The notes beneath the pieces are model-generated. The model saw only the letters and a program-made list of their open reading frames with translations. It had not been told where the DNA came from and ran no database searches. A stretch of DNA of 64,000 nt, taken from Hypoxylon rubiginosum (lineage: Eukaryota; Ascomycota; Sordariomycetes; Xylariales; Hypoxylaceae). Below are positions 31,602 to 42,880 of the stretch, in pieces. Made by a program: the position numbers and the translations under genes. Numbering within the stretch: position 1 is the stretch's first letter; each line of letters starts with the position of its first letter. The stretch is taken from the NCBI GenBank assembly GCA_902806565.1, contig CADCXA010000055.1, forward strand, positions 124,001-188,000, read 5' to 3'.

Positions 31602-34600
31602 ATGCCTGAGAACATACACGGCTTGGAATTTGGTGGGACATCGCAGTCCCCCGAATTAGACGATCAAGGTACATTGCTGCTGTCAATCAGCGCTGGTGAG
31701 CGAATGGAGACTGACGGCATAACAGCATCTGCCCTATACGGCGAAGCGGAAGAAGAGTTCGCACGAGATGCCGAGGAGTTCGCTAGAGGCCTCGACTCGC
31801 TCTCCCTAGCTCGAAAAACCCCGGCCGAGAAACGAGCCGAGATCTTCAAACTCGTCGATTCCTACTACCATTATGCGGCTAGCAAAGTTCATGCTCTGCG
31901 TAAGTCGCAAGAGCAGGTATCAAAGACCAACCTCCGTCACTCGTATGATGCGTCTAGCCAGGACTCCATGGACCTTGATGATGCAGAAACCTGGCCGCAG
32001 TCACCGGTTTCAGCTCGAAGGCTCAAAAACCTGGAGCTAGAGGCTCAGACTTGGGATATGCTACGTCGACTCCTGCCATTACGATACCCAAACAATAAGT
32101 CTACCAAGCCGACGCGCCATGACGTATCGAGATTTCACTCATGCTCCGAGCTCTGGGATGACTTCCTACAATCAGACTCTACCGCGCAAGAGCGCAAGGC
32201 GATTCTGGAGTGCCTACAGACTAGTGCAGATGAATCGCGCACCGATATCGATGAATTAGTACGAGACTACCAGCAACGCGCCGAGAGAGGCGACATCATT
32301 GCCTACGGATGGCTCCATACGCGACACCATATCAAGATGCAGAAGAATGTCAATGGATGGTCTGGAGCTCTAGATCCCAATGCTTCCGACGTTCGCCAAA
32401 TACTTCAGAGTGGATCAACTCCCCTGGTCACCCAGCTTGATCCTGACGTAGTAACGAGACAGGATCGTAAGCTTCAACCGCAGGATGAGTACTTCGAAAG
32501 AGCCATTTGGCTTGGATGCTACGAGCTGCTGCGGAGAGGACGAAGCATCGCCGAAATTCGAGATTGGTGTGTCGAGAGGACCGAAGTCTGGAGAGCTGTC
32601 AGTATGTCGGCCATGTCGTTATCTAAGGACGAAAGCGAAGGACGGTTCCCTTGTGACCCACTCTCTATGCTTCTTTGGCGACGTACGTGTTTTGCCCTGG
32701 CGCGGCAGGGCGGCACCGATGACTTCGAGCGTGCAGTCTACGGGCTCCTCTCCGGTGATGTCCCAAGTGTCGAGAAGATCTGCGAGGACTGGGACGATTT
32801 CGTTTACGCCCATTATAACGCACTACTACGAACACAATTCGACGCCTATTTAATAAAGCGATCACCACCAGACGCGACCACCACTATTACGCAAGCATTC
32901 CCTACCTTCAACGCCGTTCAGTTCCACGGTGATGCTGCCTCGGTTGGGGAGCGTCTTGTCAGATCCTTGGAGACGAACGCTAAAACTTATGTCGAGGCGA
33001 AAACTCCCATGAAGACCCTCCAAGCAGCAATCATCTCCAATGGCCTGGATCAGTACACGTACGAGCTTGGCCTTGCACTTGGGAAATCGGCAAACAAGTA
33101 CGACATTTCGACGTTGATACCAGATTTCGCCGATCCTTCTGATGTGGACTTCGACCATACCAAGTTTGCCGACCTAAACGATCACAACAGCCTCCGTATT
33201 TTGGTCCATGTATACCTAATACTGTCCAGCCTTGAGGAGTTACAAGGTGGTCTACATGTAGAGCTCCCGGAACGTGTCAAGGCACAGCAGAATGTGGTCT
33301 CGGCCTATGTCAGCACTTTGCGGCTGATGGGTTTGACGGATTTGATGCCTCTATACTGCCATCAAATGCAAGGAGACAGGCCCTTCTTCACGCTCAGTCG
33401 AAACGTCACAGGTGTACTGGAAGATAACGAGCGAGAGATATTGCTAAGGCTTATGGAGAAGCTCGGCATGGACATTGGCGAATTTGTCAAGTTCCAGTCA
33501 CGTTCTCTTCTCCAACAGTATTCTAGCACGCAGAAACATAGTCCACCATTTGGTAGATTTACCGTCCTTTCTAATGATCCGCCTACGCTTAAATACGGGC
33601 GTCCTCTGAAGCCAGACTTCCTCGGGGAACCTCCTGAGAGACTCGATCCTACCGACGAACACCTCATTCAATCGCTGGAATGGTTCCTTCTCGTCGACGG
33701 CCTCTGGGACGAAGTGTTTTACTTTGGAACTGCAATCTACAAGCGTTTCCTTAGTAGGTCCCCCTTCAGCTTACGAATACATTCTACTTGATACTAACTT
33801 TATAAGGTCAATTCAATCTCTATGCAGCCCGCGCCTTGTCCGAACGGGTTCGATGTGCCGAGATTTTCAAGAGAAAAGCTGGCATCGTTTACTCTGACGA
33901 CTCGGATGTGTCGTGGTTTGACGAAGTTCGAGCCAGTGCCGCTGCTGGCTCGTTGGAAGATCACGGCATCGGCGAAGAGGAAGTTGCCAAGGCGCAAAAT
34001 TACTTCGAGATGGAATGCTTGATTAGAGCCATAGACTCTATGGAGACTATTGCTTCTAGTGAATCGATAGCTCAGGAGTATGTCCATACCACTTGTTCTA
34101 CGGAGCATGATGCTGACCATAAATCCAGTCCGGTGGAGAAGGTAGGCCGGGAATTCTGGACCAATATTGGTCGTGAAGTCAAGGCTATCAAGGGTTATAT
34201 GCGCCCTATTCTGAACAACTGGCTCATGGAGAGTATCGAAGGTAAGTCAAGTCATACCGGTATTAAGTGACAATAGTACTAACAGTATAATTTAGAAGAT
34301 GAAGATTTCACCTATCTTCGGGACGCATATCTCCCAGAGATGATTATAGGATACGTGAGCGTGTTACACTTCACAGGAATGGCTCTGACCCGCGATAATC
34401 TACTCGAATGCATGGAGCTCTCAGCCGTGATCGCAAGAAAGGATGCAGACGTGGCGGCGGTCATTATGAAGGCCGGACGGATGAAGGAGCTAGTTGAAGG
34501 CTTCGCAAACTGCAGCAAGGCCCTTGCAATAAGCAGCAGCGACAAAAAGACTGCCGCTGTCATCAACAGCAAGAGGATGATGCGAGAGCACGGATGGACA

Positions 34601-34627
34601 CGGGAGTTGTGGTCAGTAAAGAAGTGA
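31602..34627 (+). CDS. NUP84: Nup84/Nup107 nucleoporin
   Basis: Four exons: 31602-33753, 33807-34077, 34129-34241 and 34296-34627, giving 955 residues. The protein is almost wholly helical with no membrane segments. It has the Nup84/Nup107 blocks, for example DIIAYGWLHTRHHIKMQKN, FERAIWLGCYELLRRGRSIA, DDFVYAHYNALLRTQFDAYL and EVFYFGTAIYKRFLSQFNLY across intron 1. The C-terminal helices (FWTNIGREVKAIKGYMRPIL) form the part that meets Nup133 in yeast. Nup84 is a scaffold of the Y-shaped complex that coats the curved nuclear pore membrane. The ATG at 31602 is the first in frame; the open frame upstream begins at a GTG only. CMC4, this gene and VPS37 are all on the plus strand, but with 0.6-0.9 kb gaps they are separate units. 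Confidence 0.94.
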
Positions 34628-35184
34628 GAAGCGGCCTGTTATGGCTTTATAATGATTCAGGAGGAGGTACTGCATTTGCATGGATTTCAGAGAGCCAGGC
34701 TCATCGGCGTTGTTGATTCTTAGGGATAAGGCGATGGCCATGGAAAACTAGGAGGCGTTTCTAGGCATGAGAATATCCGTAGATTACTACTAGGTTACTC
34801 GATCAACCCAACACTATGCATATGATATATGTGATACCTCGCGTTGAACTAGCCTTGTATAGATAAATAAATACGTAAATAATTTCTATAAGGTAGAGAT
34901 ATTGTAGAACTTGGAAGTGGTTGAGACTTGAGAGGTCTGAAAAGGGGTTATGACGGTATGGCATGATAAGATAAGCCGCGGGTCACGTCGAGGTCATAGC
35001 TTGGCCAACAAACAGCTGGACCTGGACAAAGCCGAGAGAGTTAAACTTCCCCAACGCAATCAACGACTCGTCCATTTCCAGATCCTGTCGACAATCTCAA
35101 GGATAACCAAGCCAATCTGTAACTCGGATTTGATAGCTGCGTTGGACATCGAAGTTTACGCTGTCTCGCTTAACCAAGATAAAT
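34628..35184. other. NUP84 3' flank and VPS37 promoter
   Basis: No gene. AT-rich at about 34800-34910, which probably holds the NUP84 polyadenylation region. Nothing else seen. Confidence 0.5.
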
Positions 35185-36167
35185 ATGTACAGTCCGACGC
35201 CGCCGCCTCCGGTCCCCCCACCGAAGCCGAGCAGCCACGACGCCAGCCGCCTAGGAACGCCAGTCGTCTCCAGCTCTCCTCGACCGGTGCCGGACGCTTC
35301 GTTTCAGAGATACATAGAAGAGATGGGCAAGATCCCGGCTTCCGCTACGCCTATCCCCAACACGGATGCGTCGGGCCTGATCCCAGCTCCCACGGGGCAC
35401 GGCGACGAGCGGGACCTGCATATACCAGAGGATCCCGGCGACCAGTGGCTGCCGGCGATACTCGAGGATAAGTCGTACGTTGTTTTCTTTTCTTAAAACA
35501 TTCTACGCACACAGGGTCTATATACACATACAATTCCAATATTCTACCTATCCAACTAACTCCCCACTCTTTTGCCACGCCATCTAGGAAGCAAGACCTA
35601 GCCGAGATCCTATCGAACCCGGCGGCCCTCGACGCGCTGACGCACGCGCCGTCGGCGGCGCACGCATCGGCAACAGCGGCACGGGACACGCTGCTGGCGG
35701 CGCTGGACGCGAACGTGGGGCTCGCGGCGCACCTGTCGGCGCTCGAGGCGCGGCTCGCGGACCGGCGCGCGGGGGCGCAGGCGCAGCTGCTGTCGACGCA
35801 CGCGCTCGAGCGGCAGTGGCGGCAGAAGCAGGGCGAGATGGACGCGGCGCTCGCGCCGTTCGCGCCCGCGGCCCTGTACGCGCGGCTGGGGCAGAGCCTG
35901 GCCGAGCAGGAGGCCGTGTGCCGGGCGCTCGAGGAGAGCTTTCTCGAGGGTGGTGGTGGTGGTGGTAGCGGCGGGGGAGGGGGATTGGGAGGTGACGAGA
36001 GTGGGAGAGGACGAGGAGGAGGGGGAGGGGAGGGGGGAGAGCACCTGGCGACGGAGAGGGAGACGCTGGATTGGGTTCGACGGTACCGCGAGGCTAAGAA
36101 GCTGTATTATCTCCGCCACGAGCGCAGGGAGAGGTGGAACGAGCACCGCGTGGGGGGGTGGCGGTGA
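35185..36167 (+). CDS. VPS37: Vps37, ESCRT-I subunit (Mod(r) domain)
   Basis: Two exons, 35185-35474 and 35588-36167, 289 residues. The N-terminus is Pro-rich (MYSPTPPPPVPPPKPSSHDA). The Mod(r) region begins at the splice junction (LEDKSKQDLAEILSNPAALD) and holds the long coiled-coil with STHALERQWRQKQGEMDAAL and the C-terminal WVRRYREAKKLYYLRHERRE. Vps37 joins Vps23, Vps28 and Mvb12 in ESCRT-I, which sorts ubiquitylated cargo into multivesicular bodies. A Gly-rich insertion (about residues 217-250, GGT/GGG codons) splits the last part of the domain. Exon 2 is extremely GC-rich and alanine-rich compared with exon 1. Identity rests on the conserved ends and the STHALERQWRQKQ core. Confidence 0.9.
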
Positions 36168-38454
36168 AATCGACTTTGTGCGGTTTGAACGCAGGGAACG
36201 GCCTTGCGAGTACGATGCCGAGATAACGATTACAGCTGCCCTTACAGCGTACGATCTTCCGAACCATACATATTACACAACGGGATCCGCGAGAACCTTA
36301 AAAGAATCCTTCAAGTCTAGGGCCTCCGTCGGAAGCGGTTCATGGTTATGCAATCGACGCCGACGGGGGTCTGGAAGAAAATATATCTCTCCAACGAAGA
36401 TTTAGACAAGTTTTAAGGCTAAACTCTATACTGGAGGCTTCACTCAGAGAAAGGGGAATCGACTATAATGGGACAACGGTAACAACGGCAGGAGCTACAT
36501 CGTGGCGAATGCTAATGGCCTTCGTAGCAATTCATGTCTAACACACCACACATATTGACATTGTCCTTACATATCTGCACGAAGACATAGGGGAACGCAT
36601 CTTTGTGAAGCTGTTCCCGATGCCGAAGGAGTGCTTCGATGCCTATCAAGAAGAAAGGGCTTTCTATCAACACAACGAGTTAGAGATCATCGCGGCAATA
36701 AAACCCCGTTCATGGTACACGGCACCCGGCGACAACTACCGTCGCATGCCGGTATCGATCAATACGTTTACGTGCGAAATAGGTAGTATAGCGGGCGCTT
36801 TTAACGGTTGCGAAGCTAGATCCTTACCCGTCATTATCATATAACGACCCCTTGTCAGCTAGTCTTAGAAGTCATGGTCTAACGCCGCCAAGTACGGGGG
36901 CTGGGGGTCAAGTCGGAGTACAGTAACCCTTTAGCGTTCGGAGATGCTCTGGCGGGAACTTGCAAACGGGGGCGCCGTGTTTGCGTGTTATGGCCGTACA
37001 TCGTGTGATCGTGCGGTGAACAAATGCTTCACGATCGAGATGCAAAAAGCACCTAGCCCTATAAGGATACCAACTCGATCTGGGGATCCTCTAATTGGTC
37101 TTCGAACTCGCAAGGTCCGTGCTGGTATCCTTTACCAAAGGGCTGCGGTATGAAACTACCAAGGCAGCAGCCCGAGTCGTGAAATGCTGAGCAGTAGTCC
37201 TAAAGAACCCGGCGGTTGGGCGGTCAAGATAGGCAGGCAGGGCAGGTAGACGACGGGGTGTGCGACGAATAGCAGCGGCTACGAGCGCGCGTACACCAGC
37301 TGTCTCAACTGCATTGTGACGATGGTTGTCGAGAGAGGGAGGGGGGAAGGACTCTTTATTCGGACCGACCCCAGCGAATACGGGTTACACCATGTGACAG
37401 CCAGGCATTCGCGCGCGCAAACTATGTAACTTCACACACGAAATTTTTGCGGAGCTCCTCTTTTTGGCTACGGAGAACCCATATGCGGACGGACGAAGGT
37501 GGTCGTAATAAAAAATAGAAAGAAGCTCGGTGGTAACCCGGATGCGAATTATCGTGTGGTTAGGTATAAGTCGGGTTCGCCGATCATTCGTCGTCTGTAT
37601 TATCGGTATTATCGATATGTGAAAAAGGGAAAATAATTGACACTACACTACGTTGCCTACAGCTAAGGTCCCCACGGAAAACCTCCTTGCATGATATTAT
37701 CGGATGCGGTGAAGGGGGCGCCCAAACACAACAAAAACTTGACAACTCATACTAATGTCATGTCTGTTTCTTCATTACCGTTTATTCCCATTACATCTCA
37801 ACTCCGGGTTAGAGTAGAGAGCATCTAGACATTACGACATCCCTAGGGGCCGTTGTAACATCTCGCTGTCTATCTCATCTCCTATACTTTCTTTGTCTTC
37901 GTTCTTCCTCCTTTTTATTATATTAAGTCTTATTGGTTCTTCTTCCGTATGTCCTATTAGAACTCTCCCGCCGTCACAAGATGCGTTTATACCAAGTGGT
38001 GTCTCCCTCCTGGTAGCTCTCTAGTGGGCACGGATCCGAGGCCCTCTTCCGGCATAGTACTACTCAACTCACTTTGTGCTTACTCACTCACGCATACTAA
38101 ACTCTCACACGCTCGCACTTAATCGGCTGCGAGCGAGGCCTTCCCTTTTGGTCATCCACGATGATGCAGATATCTCTCTGTTCTCTTTCCCTCACCTCCC
38201 CTTAGCCGCTCCTCCCCGGGGGTCCCTCTCTCCTCTCTTCCTCGCCCATCTATTCGTTTCGAGTTGCTTCGTCTTAGCACGCCCTTCCCCCACTCTCCAA
38301 GATCTTCTCGTCACTCCTGACTGGCCTCGGTCGAAAAGCTTAGGCAGCTGTTTTTCTTTCTCACGCCCAACCCAAGCTTTTATCAAAAGAGGAAAACTCT
38401 ATAGGCTGATAACACCCCACGTTCCCTTACGCGTCCTTTTTCCCAGTTCCCAGT
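36168..38454. other. Convergent 3' region, VPS37 / orphan gene
   Basis: 2.3 kb with no supported gene. A 79-codon plus frame at 36605-36844 (KLFPMPKECFDAYQEERAFY) has a protein-like composition but no start context, partner exon or family I know; it may be a relic. The stretch 37860-38450 is strongly CT-rich on the plus strand; the frame 38076-38471 there is low-complexity and not a gene. Confidence 0.45.
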
Positions 38455-39696
38455 TTACTTCAGAAAACTGAACGGGCTGGTCTTCATCTCGGGGCTCCGC
38501 GGGCTCATCGGCAGCGCGAACAGCTCGTCTTCCGTCTCCTTGCTCTGCGTTGCCGGCGGTGCTGCTGCTACTGCCACCGGCTGCTGTCCGCTGCCGAGGA
38601 CGGCGTCGAGGGACGCCACGCCGCCGCCGCCGACGCTGCCTCGCTTATCAGGCGGAGGAGGGTCGGGATGCGGTAGATGTGGCGCGTGCTGCTGCAAGAA
38701 GCGGTTGCCTAAAGGAGGAAGTCAGTCGGTGTGAACTTGGTGTGACATCGCGTACGTGAACATGGGTGGATTTCTTGCGTCATTGGGGAAGGGGGTGGTT
38801 GAAAGGGGGGTGAGGGGTTGTGGTGAGCAACAAAAAAGGGGGGCTGGAAAATGCAGATAAGGTAAAGGGGGGGCGGGGGTTTTGCTACCTAAGGGGTTAG
38901 CCAGTTCCGACGGCGAAGTTGCCAACTTCAGTCCTCTTAACTTCTCGCCCAACCGGCCGCCTATCGGGGAGCGCGGACTCTGCGGTGGATGCAGAGGGGA
39001 GGCGAGAGGCCAACCGGCTGCGGCGTTGGCGCCGGCGTCGGGCGGGGGCCGGAGGTCGTCGAGTCCGAAGTGGTCGATGATCCAGAGGCGCTCCTGGACC
39101 GCCATCTCAAGCCCCACGCTCTCGCTGTTGTCGCGGAGCTCGGTGCGGATCTCGTCCTGCAGCTGTCCCGCGCGCAACCGCGCCCATATCGTGTGCAGAA
39201 CACCACGGCGGCCTGCCTCCCGCGACCCGACGCCAAGGCCCGGCGCGAAGATGGCCGGCATCGACTTGGCCGTGAGTACTAGGGCCGAGCCGGCATGCGA
39301 GATAGTCACCGCCGGCGGCACCGTGGCATCGGACGATAGTAAGAAGTAGACGCGCTGCCGTCGTTGCTTCTTATCCGCGTCGCCGCGGACCCCTTCATCC
39401 TCCTCGTCTACCTTCTCGTCGACCCGGAATGTCGTCGCTTTCCCCTCCCACGATATTACCCAGCCGTCTTCCCCCGCCGGCGCCGGATCCCATTCCACCA
39501 TCAATATCTTCGACCCGTCGTTGCCCCGGCCTGCCTCGAACTCGAAGCGAGCGAGGGCGTTTGGGGAGGCGGGCGATATCGGAGAGTCTACCACGCCCGT
39601 TTCTACGGGGGTAGAGGGTGATGATGATGTGTTACCTGGTTCGGGTATCCGGAGCCCGGATCCGGAGGGATTCGGCTGGCTCGGTGTAGAATCCAT
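38455..39696 (-). CDS. Conserved-looking fungal protein, unknown function
   Basis: Two exons, 39696-38889 and 38708-38455, 353 residues. I do not recognise a named family. Residues 1-45 are Ser/Pro-rich. About 48-215 look folded, with alternating strands (ILMVEWDPAPAGEDGWVISW, RVYFLLSSDATVPPAVTISH), a hydrophobic stretch (SALVLTAKSMPAIFAPGLG) and a long amphipathic helix (WARLRAGQLQDEIRTELRDN). After the GLDDL turn the tail is disordered and Pro/Ser-rich, with possible cyclin-kinase or MAP-kinase sites (SPRSPIGG, MSPRSPEMKTSPFSFL). No signal peptide or membrane segment. The intron (donor GTAGCA, 180 bases) is C-rich on the minus strand. Without splicing the frame continues into low-complexity sequence, which favours the two-exon model. 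Confidence 0.7.
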
Positions 39697-41874
39697 TACC
39701 GGTATAAACCCACGCGGTGGCGACCCGCTTATCGGTGAGCGAGAGTGGTGTAAGTGAGTGCGAGTGTATGTGTGTGTGTATGGTTACCTTACAAGGTCGT
39801 GTAGGTTTAGATGGAAGGACGACCGCCGCTAGAGGCGCATGGAAAGCCAATGGAGAGACGAGGGAGAGGGGGGGGGGGATCTCAAGAAGGGTGGGTAGAG
39901 AGAGGAGAAACGAGCGCGCGTCTGCGCGCAAGAGGAACGGGATCGATGAGCCAATCCCTCCTGAACACGCGCGCCGCACACACGCACCGCACACGACACA
40001 CAATACACGCAACCGCGCTGCGGGGAATGAAGAGTGGCTAGCTAGCTATCAGACAATCTCTTTGTATCTCTCGGGAATAATATCTAGGGGCGGCGGATGA
40101 ATCTACTGGGTAATATCAGGCGGCAGCGGTACCAGCAAGCAAGGTAATGTAAGATTTTCTTCTTCTTTCTTTTCTTGGCTTCTACTGCCACCGCGCCCCA
40201 TATAAGGCAGACATCGGCAGTTGAGAAACGGTTAAAAAAAAAAGAGAGGCGAGACAAGAGACGCAGAGAGAGAAAGAGAGTAAGGATGAATGGATGGATG
40301 GAAGGAAGTATCTCAAAGTTGCAATCGTAAACGTGAAGCGAAAGGGAAGGCTCCAGTATAGTGCGGGGCTAATATTTCGTAATAAGGGGGGAGAGTTAAA
40401 AAATATTTGATGTTCGCAAAGAAAACTTATTAGAGGTCAGGTAATAGTAATATGAATAATATGAAAAATATGAAAAAGTAGAAAAGCTCCCCCTGTGCTT
40501 TCTTCCCCGACGCGACAGCTGCTTAAGCCACCAAACCCGGCAAGCTACCTCTTATTAACCCTACTCGTATGTAGACAGGTTAGCTACTTAGAAGGGGGGG
40601 GGGGAGGAATAGTAGCATCAGCAAGGCGGGCGAGGCGGGGAGAGAGGAACGTGGGTAAGAATGTGTGTGTGTGAGTGACTGAGCACTGAGTGAGAGAGAG
40701 AGACTTCCCAAGTGACGACTCTCCTGTGCAGAAAAGGGAATGCTCGACGCCTTGGCGGCGATGACGATGGTACGTGGCAGGGACTTTGTTAAAGTGAGGC
40801 CAACCTCCAGCAGCAGAGCGCCGTTTTGCGGTTTTGGCGTGTCATCCTGGAGCTTCATCCATGTAGCTCACAAGTACCTAACCTATCTCCTCAGCTCCTA
40901 CCTCTTATATACATACCTTTCGATCAGGGACAGGAACGAGCCCAGCCATAAGTGGGAAAGGAAAGGAAAAAAAAGGGTGTCCCAGGACAGAATAGACACA
41001 ACCCACGTTAGCAAGGCCCAGCCCGCACACCACACATGTGGTTGCTAAAAATAGAACCCGCCACACGGAAAACGCAGCTCGCAGAACCGTTGGTTCGGGG
41101 CTCGTCGGTGGTCCATTTCGCTTCGACCAAGGAGAAATCGGAAATTGGGGGAAGCTTTTTTAGGTGAGACCTGCGCAAAAGACAGCATACTACGTATGTG
41201 TATGTATATGCACATACATACAAGAGTGAATACCTTACAGAGCGAATATGGCGACCGACCGTAGACAAACGTTGACGATAGACCAGGATATTCGAGACGT
41301 CCCCGTGTTTTTTCACATAACGAACTTCCTGATCCGTTAGGGCAAGGTGAAAAATATAAAACATGGGGCCCATCCTTGCGATCCCCTGAGGCTTGGCTTC
41401 GAGGGAAGTTAAGATGACCTGTTAATGTTTCTAGAAAGCTGTGGCGACCAGAGCACGCGTCCCCCATGCTTACTTACATACCTGATACCTAAGGTGGGCT
41501 TACATTATGTAGTAACAAGTCGTCGGCCTTAACAGATACTCGTGCCTCCGAGGTCACCGGGCCGAAGAAAGTTCATGATTATTTATCTGTCACACTATAT
41601 AAACGTTCGTTTATATGCAGCTTCTTCATGAGAGTGGCAGGTCTATAATAGAATACATAGGTAGGTACCTTTTATATGAGGTAAAGTTGTACTATTATCC
41701 CTAGAGGAGGTACTTAGCTAGACCAAGCATGTATGTTTCGCAAGAAACAAGCGAGATCCCGTCTAAGACAGCTAGTAGGAGGAGGCCAGAGAAGTGATAG
41801 AGATAGCCGGCGTCCAGATCACGATTTTCCGGTATGATATGATGCGCAGGTAGGCTTGCATCATGGGCGACGAG

Positions 41875-41906
41875 TGTTCTGCAGCTGTTCTGCAGCTGTT
41901 CTGCAG
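41875..41906. repeat. TGTTCTGCAGC tandem repeat
   Basis: Two perfect 11-base units and a third lacking the last base. Each unit holds a PstI-type palindrome CTGCAG. Confidence 0.85.
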
Positions 41907-42853
41907 TGTTCCCATTGTCTCTAATAAGGATTGGCTCGCCTGGTTTCGCTCATGAAATCTTCCAACTTAAAACTTGTCGCTAACAATGCTTATCACAGCG
42001 TTTCGTCCCAGCCCGCAAGACAAGTGGACGGAGCCGTACAGTTAGACGAGCAAGCGATGCATCTCCTGGCATATATTAAAGATCTTCTTAGTGGTCGATG
42101 GAAATACATGCAACTCCTGAGAAGATGGGCCTAGACAACGGCATGAAGCGGTAAGTGATGTCCAACGGTCGAGCCTAAGGAGTAAAAAAAGATCTACTAT
42201 GTATGAGAGGGCACGACAAGGCTAGGCCTGCTGCAGTCTACTATGTACTGACCTACTTGACCTACCTGCCTATTATCTCGTTCCTGTCGTTTCGGCGACC
42301 TCGTGTTTTCACCAACCGACCGCTGCTGCAACGGCCACCGGCGTCGGAGATTGGAGCTGAACGGTACGCTTAGGGTAGGAGAAGCGAACCTGGATGACGT
42401 TTCCCCCAGAGCCCTTTTATTGTAGCATCCCGCAGCTCATGGGTACATCGTGGGCTCCGAATCCGACTGAAGAAGTAGGGCGACCGAGCTGTGTGGCTTG
42501 CTAATGGATATACACCTACTGGCCTAGCTGTCTATTCGAACTAGCCCGGGTCATTGCAGCGGTGTTGTCACTTAATAGGGACCGAGAACAACAGGTTTCT
42601 ACCACGCATTGGTGGGGGGTTCCGACTCCTGAGAGGGCCCCCGATCAATGAGAACGACCTCGAACTCGAAGGCGCCAGGACGAACAAGTAAATCCTCATA
42701 CGTGGAAAAATAGTTGCCGACGAGAGCACGATTGGTTTATTTTAAATTTCTTTACTTCACCCTCGGCGGAGACGGTACGTCGCACTCGCTCATACGGTGT
42801 ACGTGTACGTGTAGGTTATCCACGAAGCCGGGCGCGCCTCTCTTGTTACCGGA

Positions 42854-42880
42854 CGGAGTCAGGCGGAGTCAGGCGGAGTT
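42854..42880. repeat. GGAGTCAGGC tandem repeat
   Basis: Two ten-base units and a partial third, in the gene-poor interval. Confidence 0.75.

Noticed and set aside
38076..38471. 131-codon plus-strand frame in CT-rich DNA
   Set aside because: Pro/Ser/Leu composition follows from the pyrimidine-rich tract; it overlaps the orphan gene's 3' end on the other strand.
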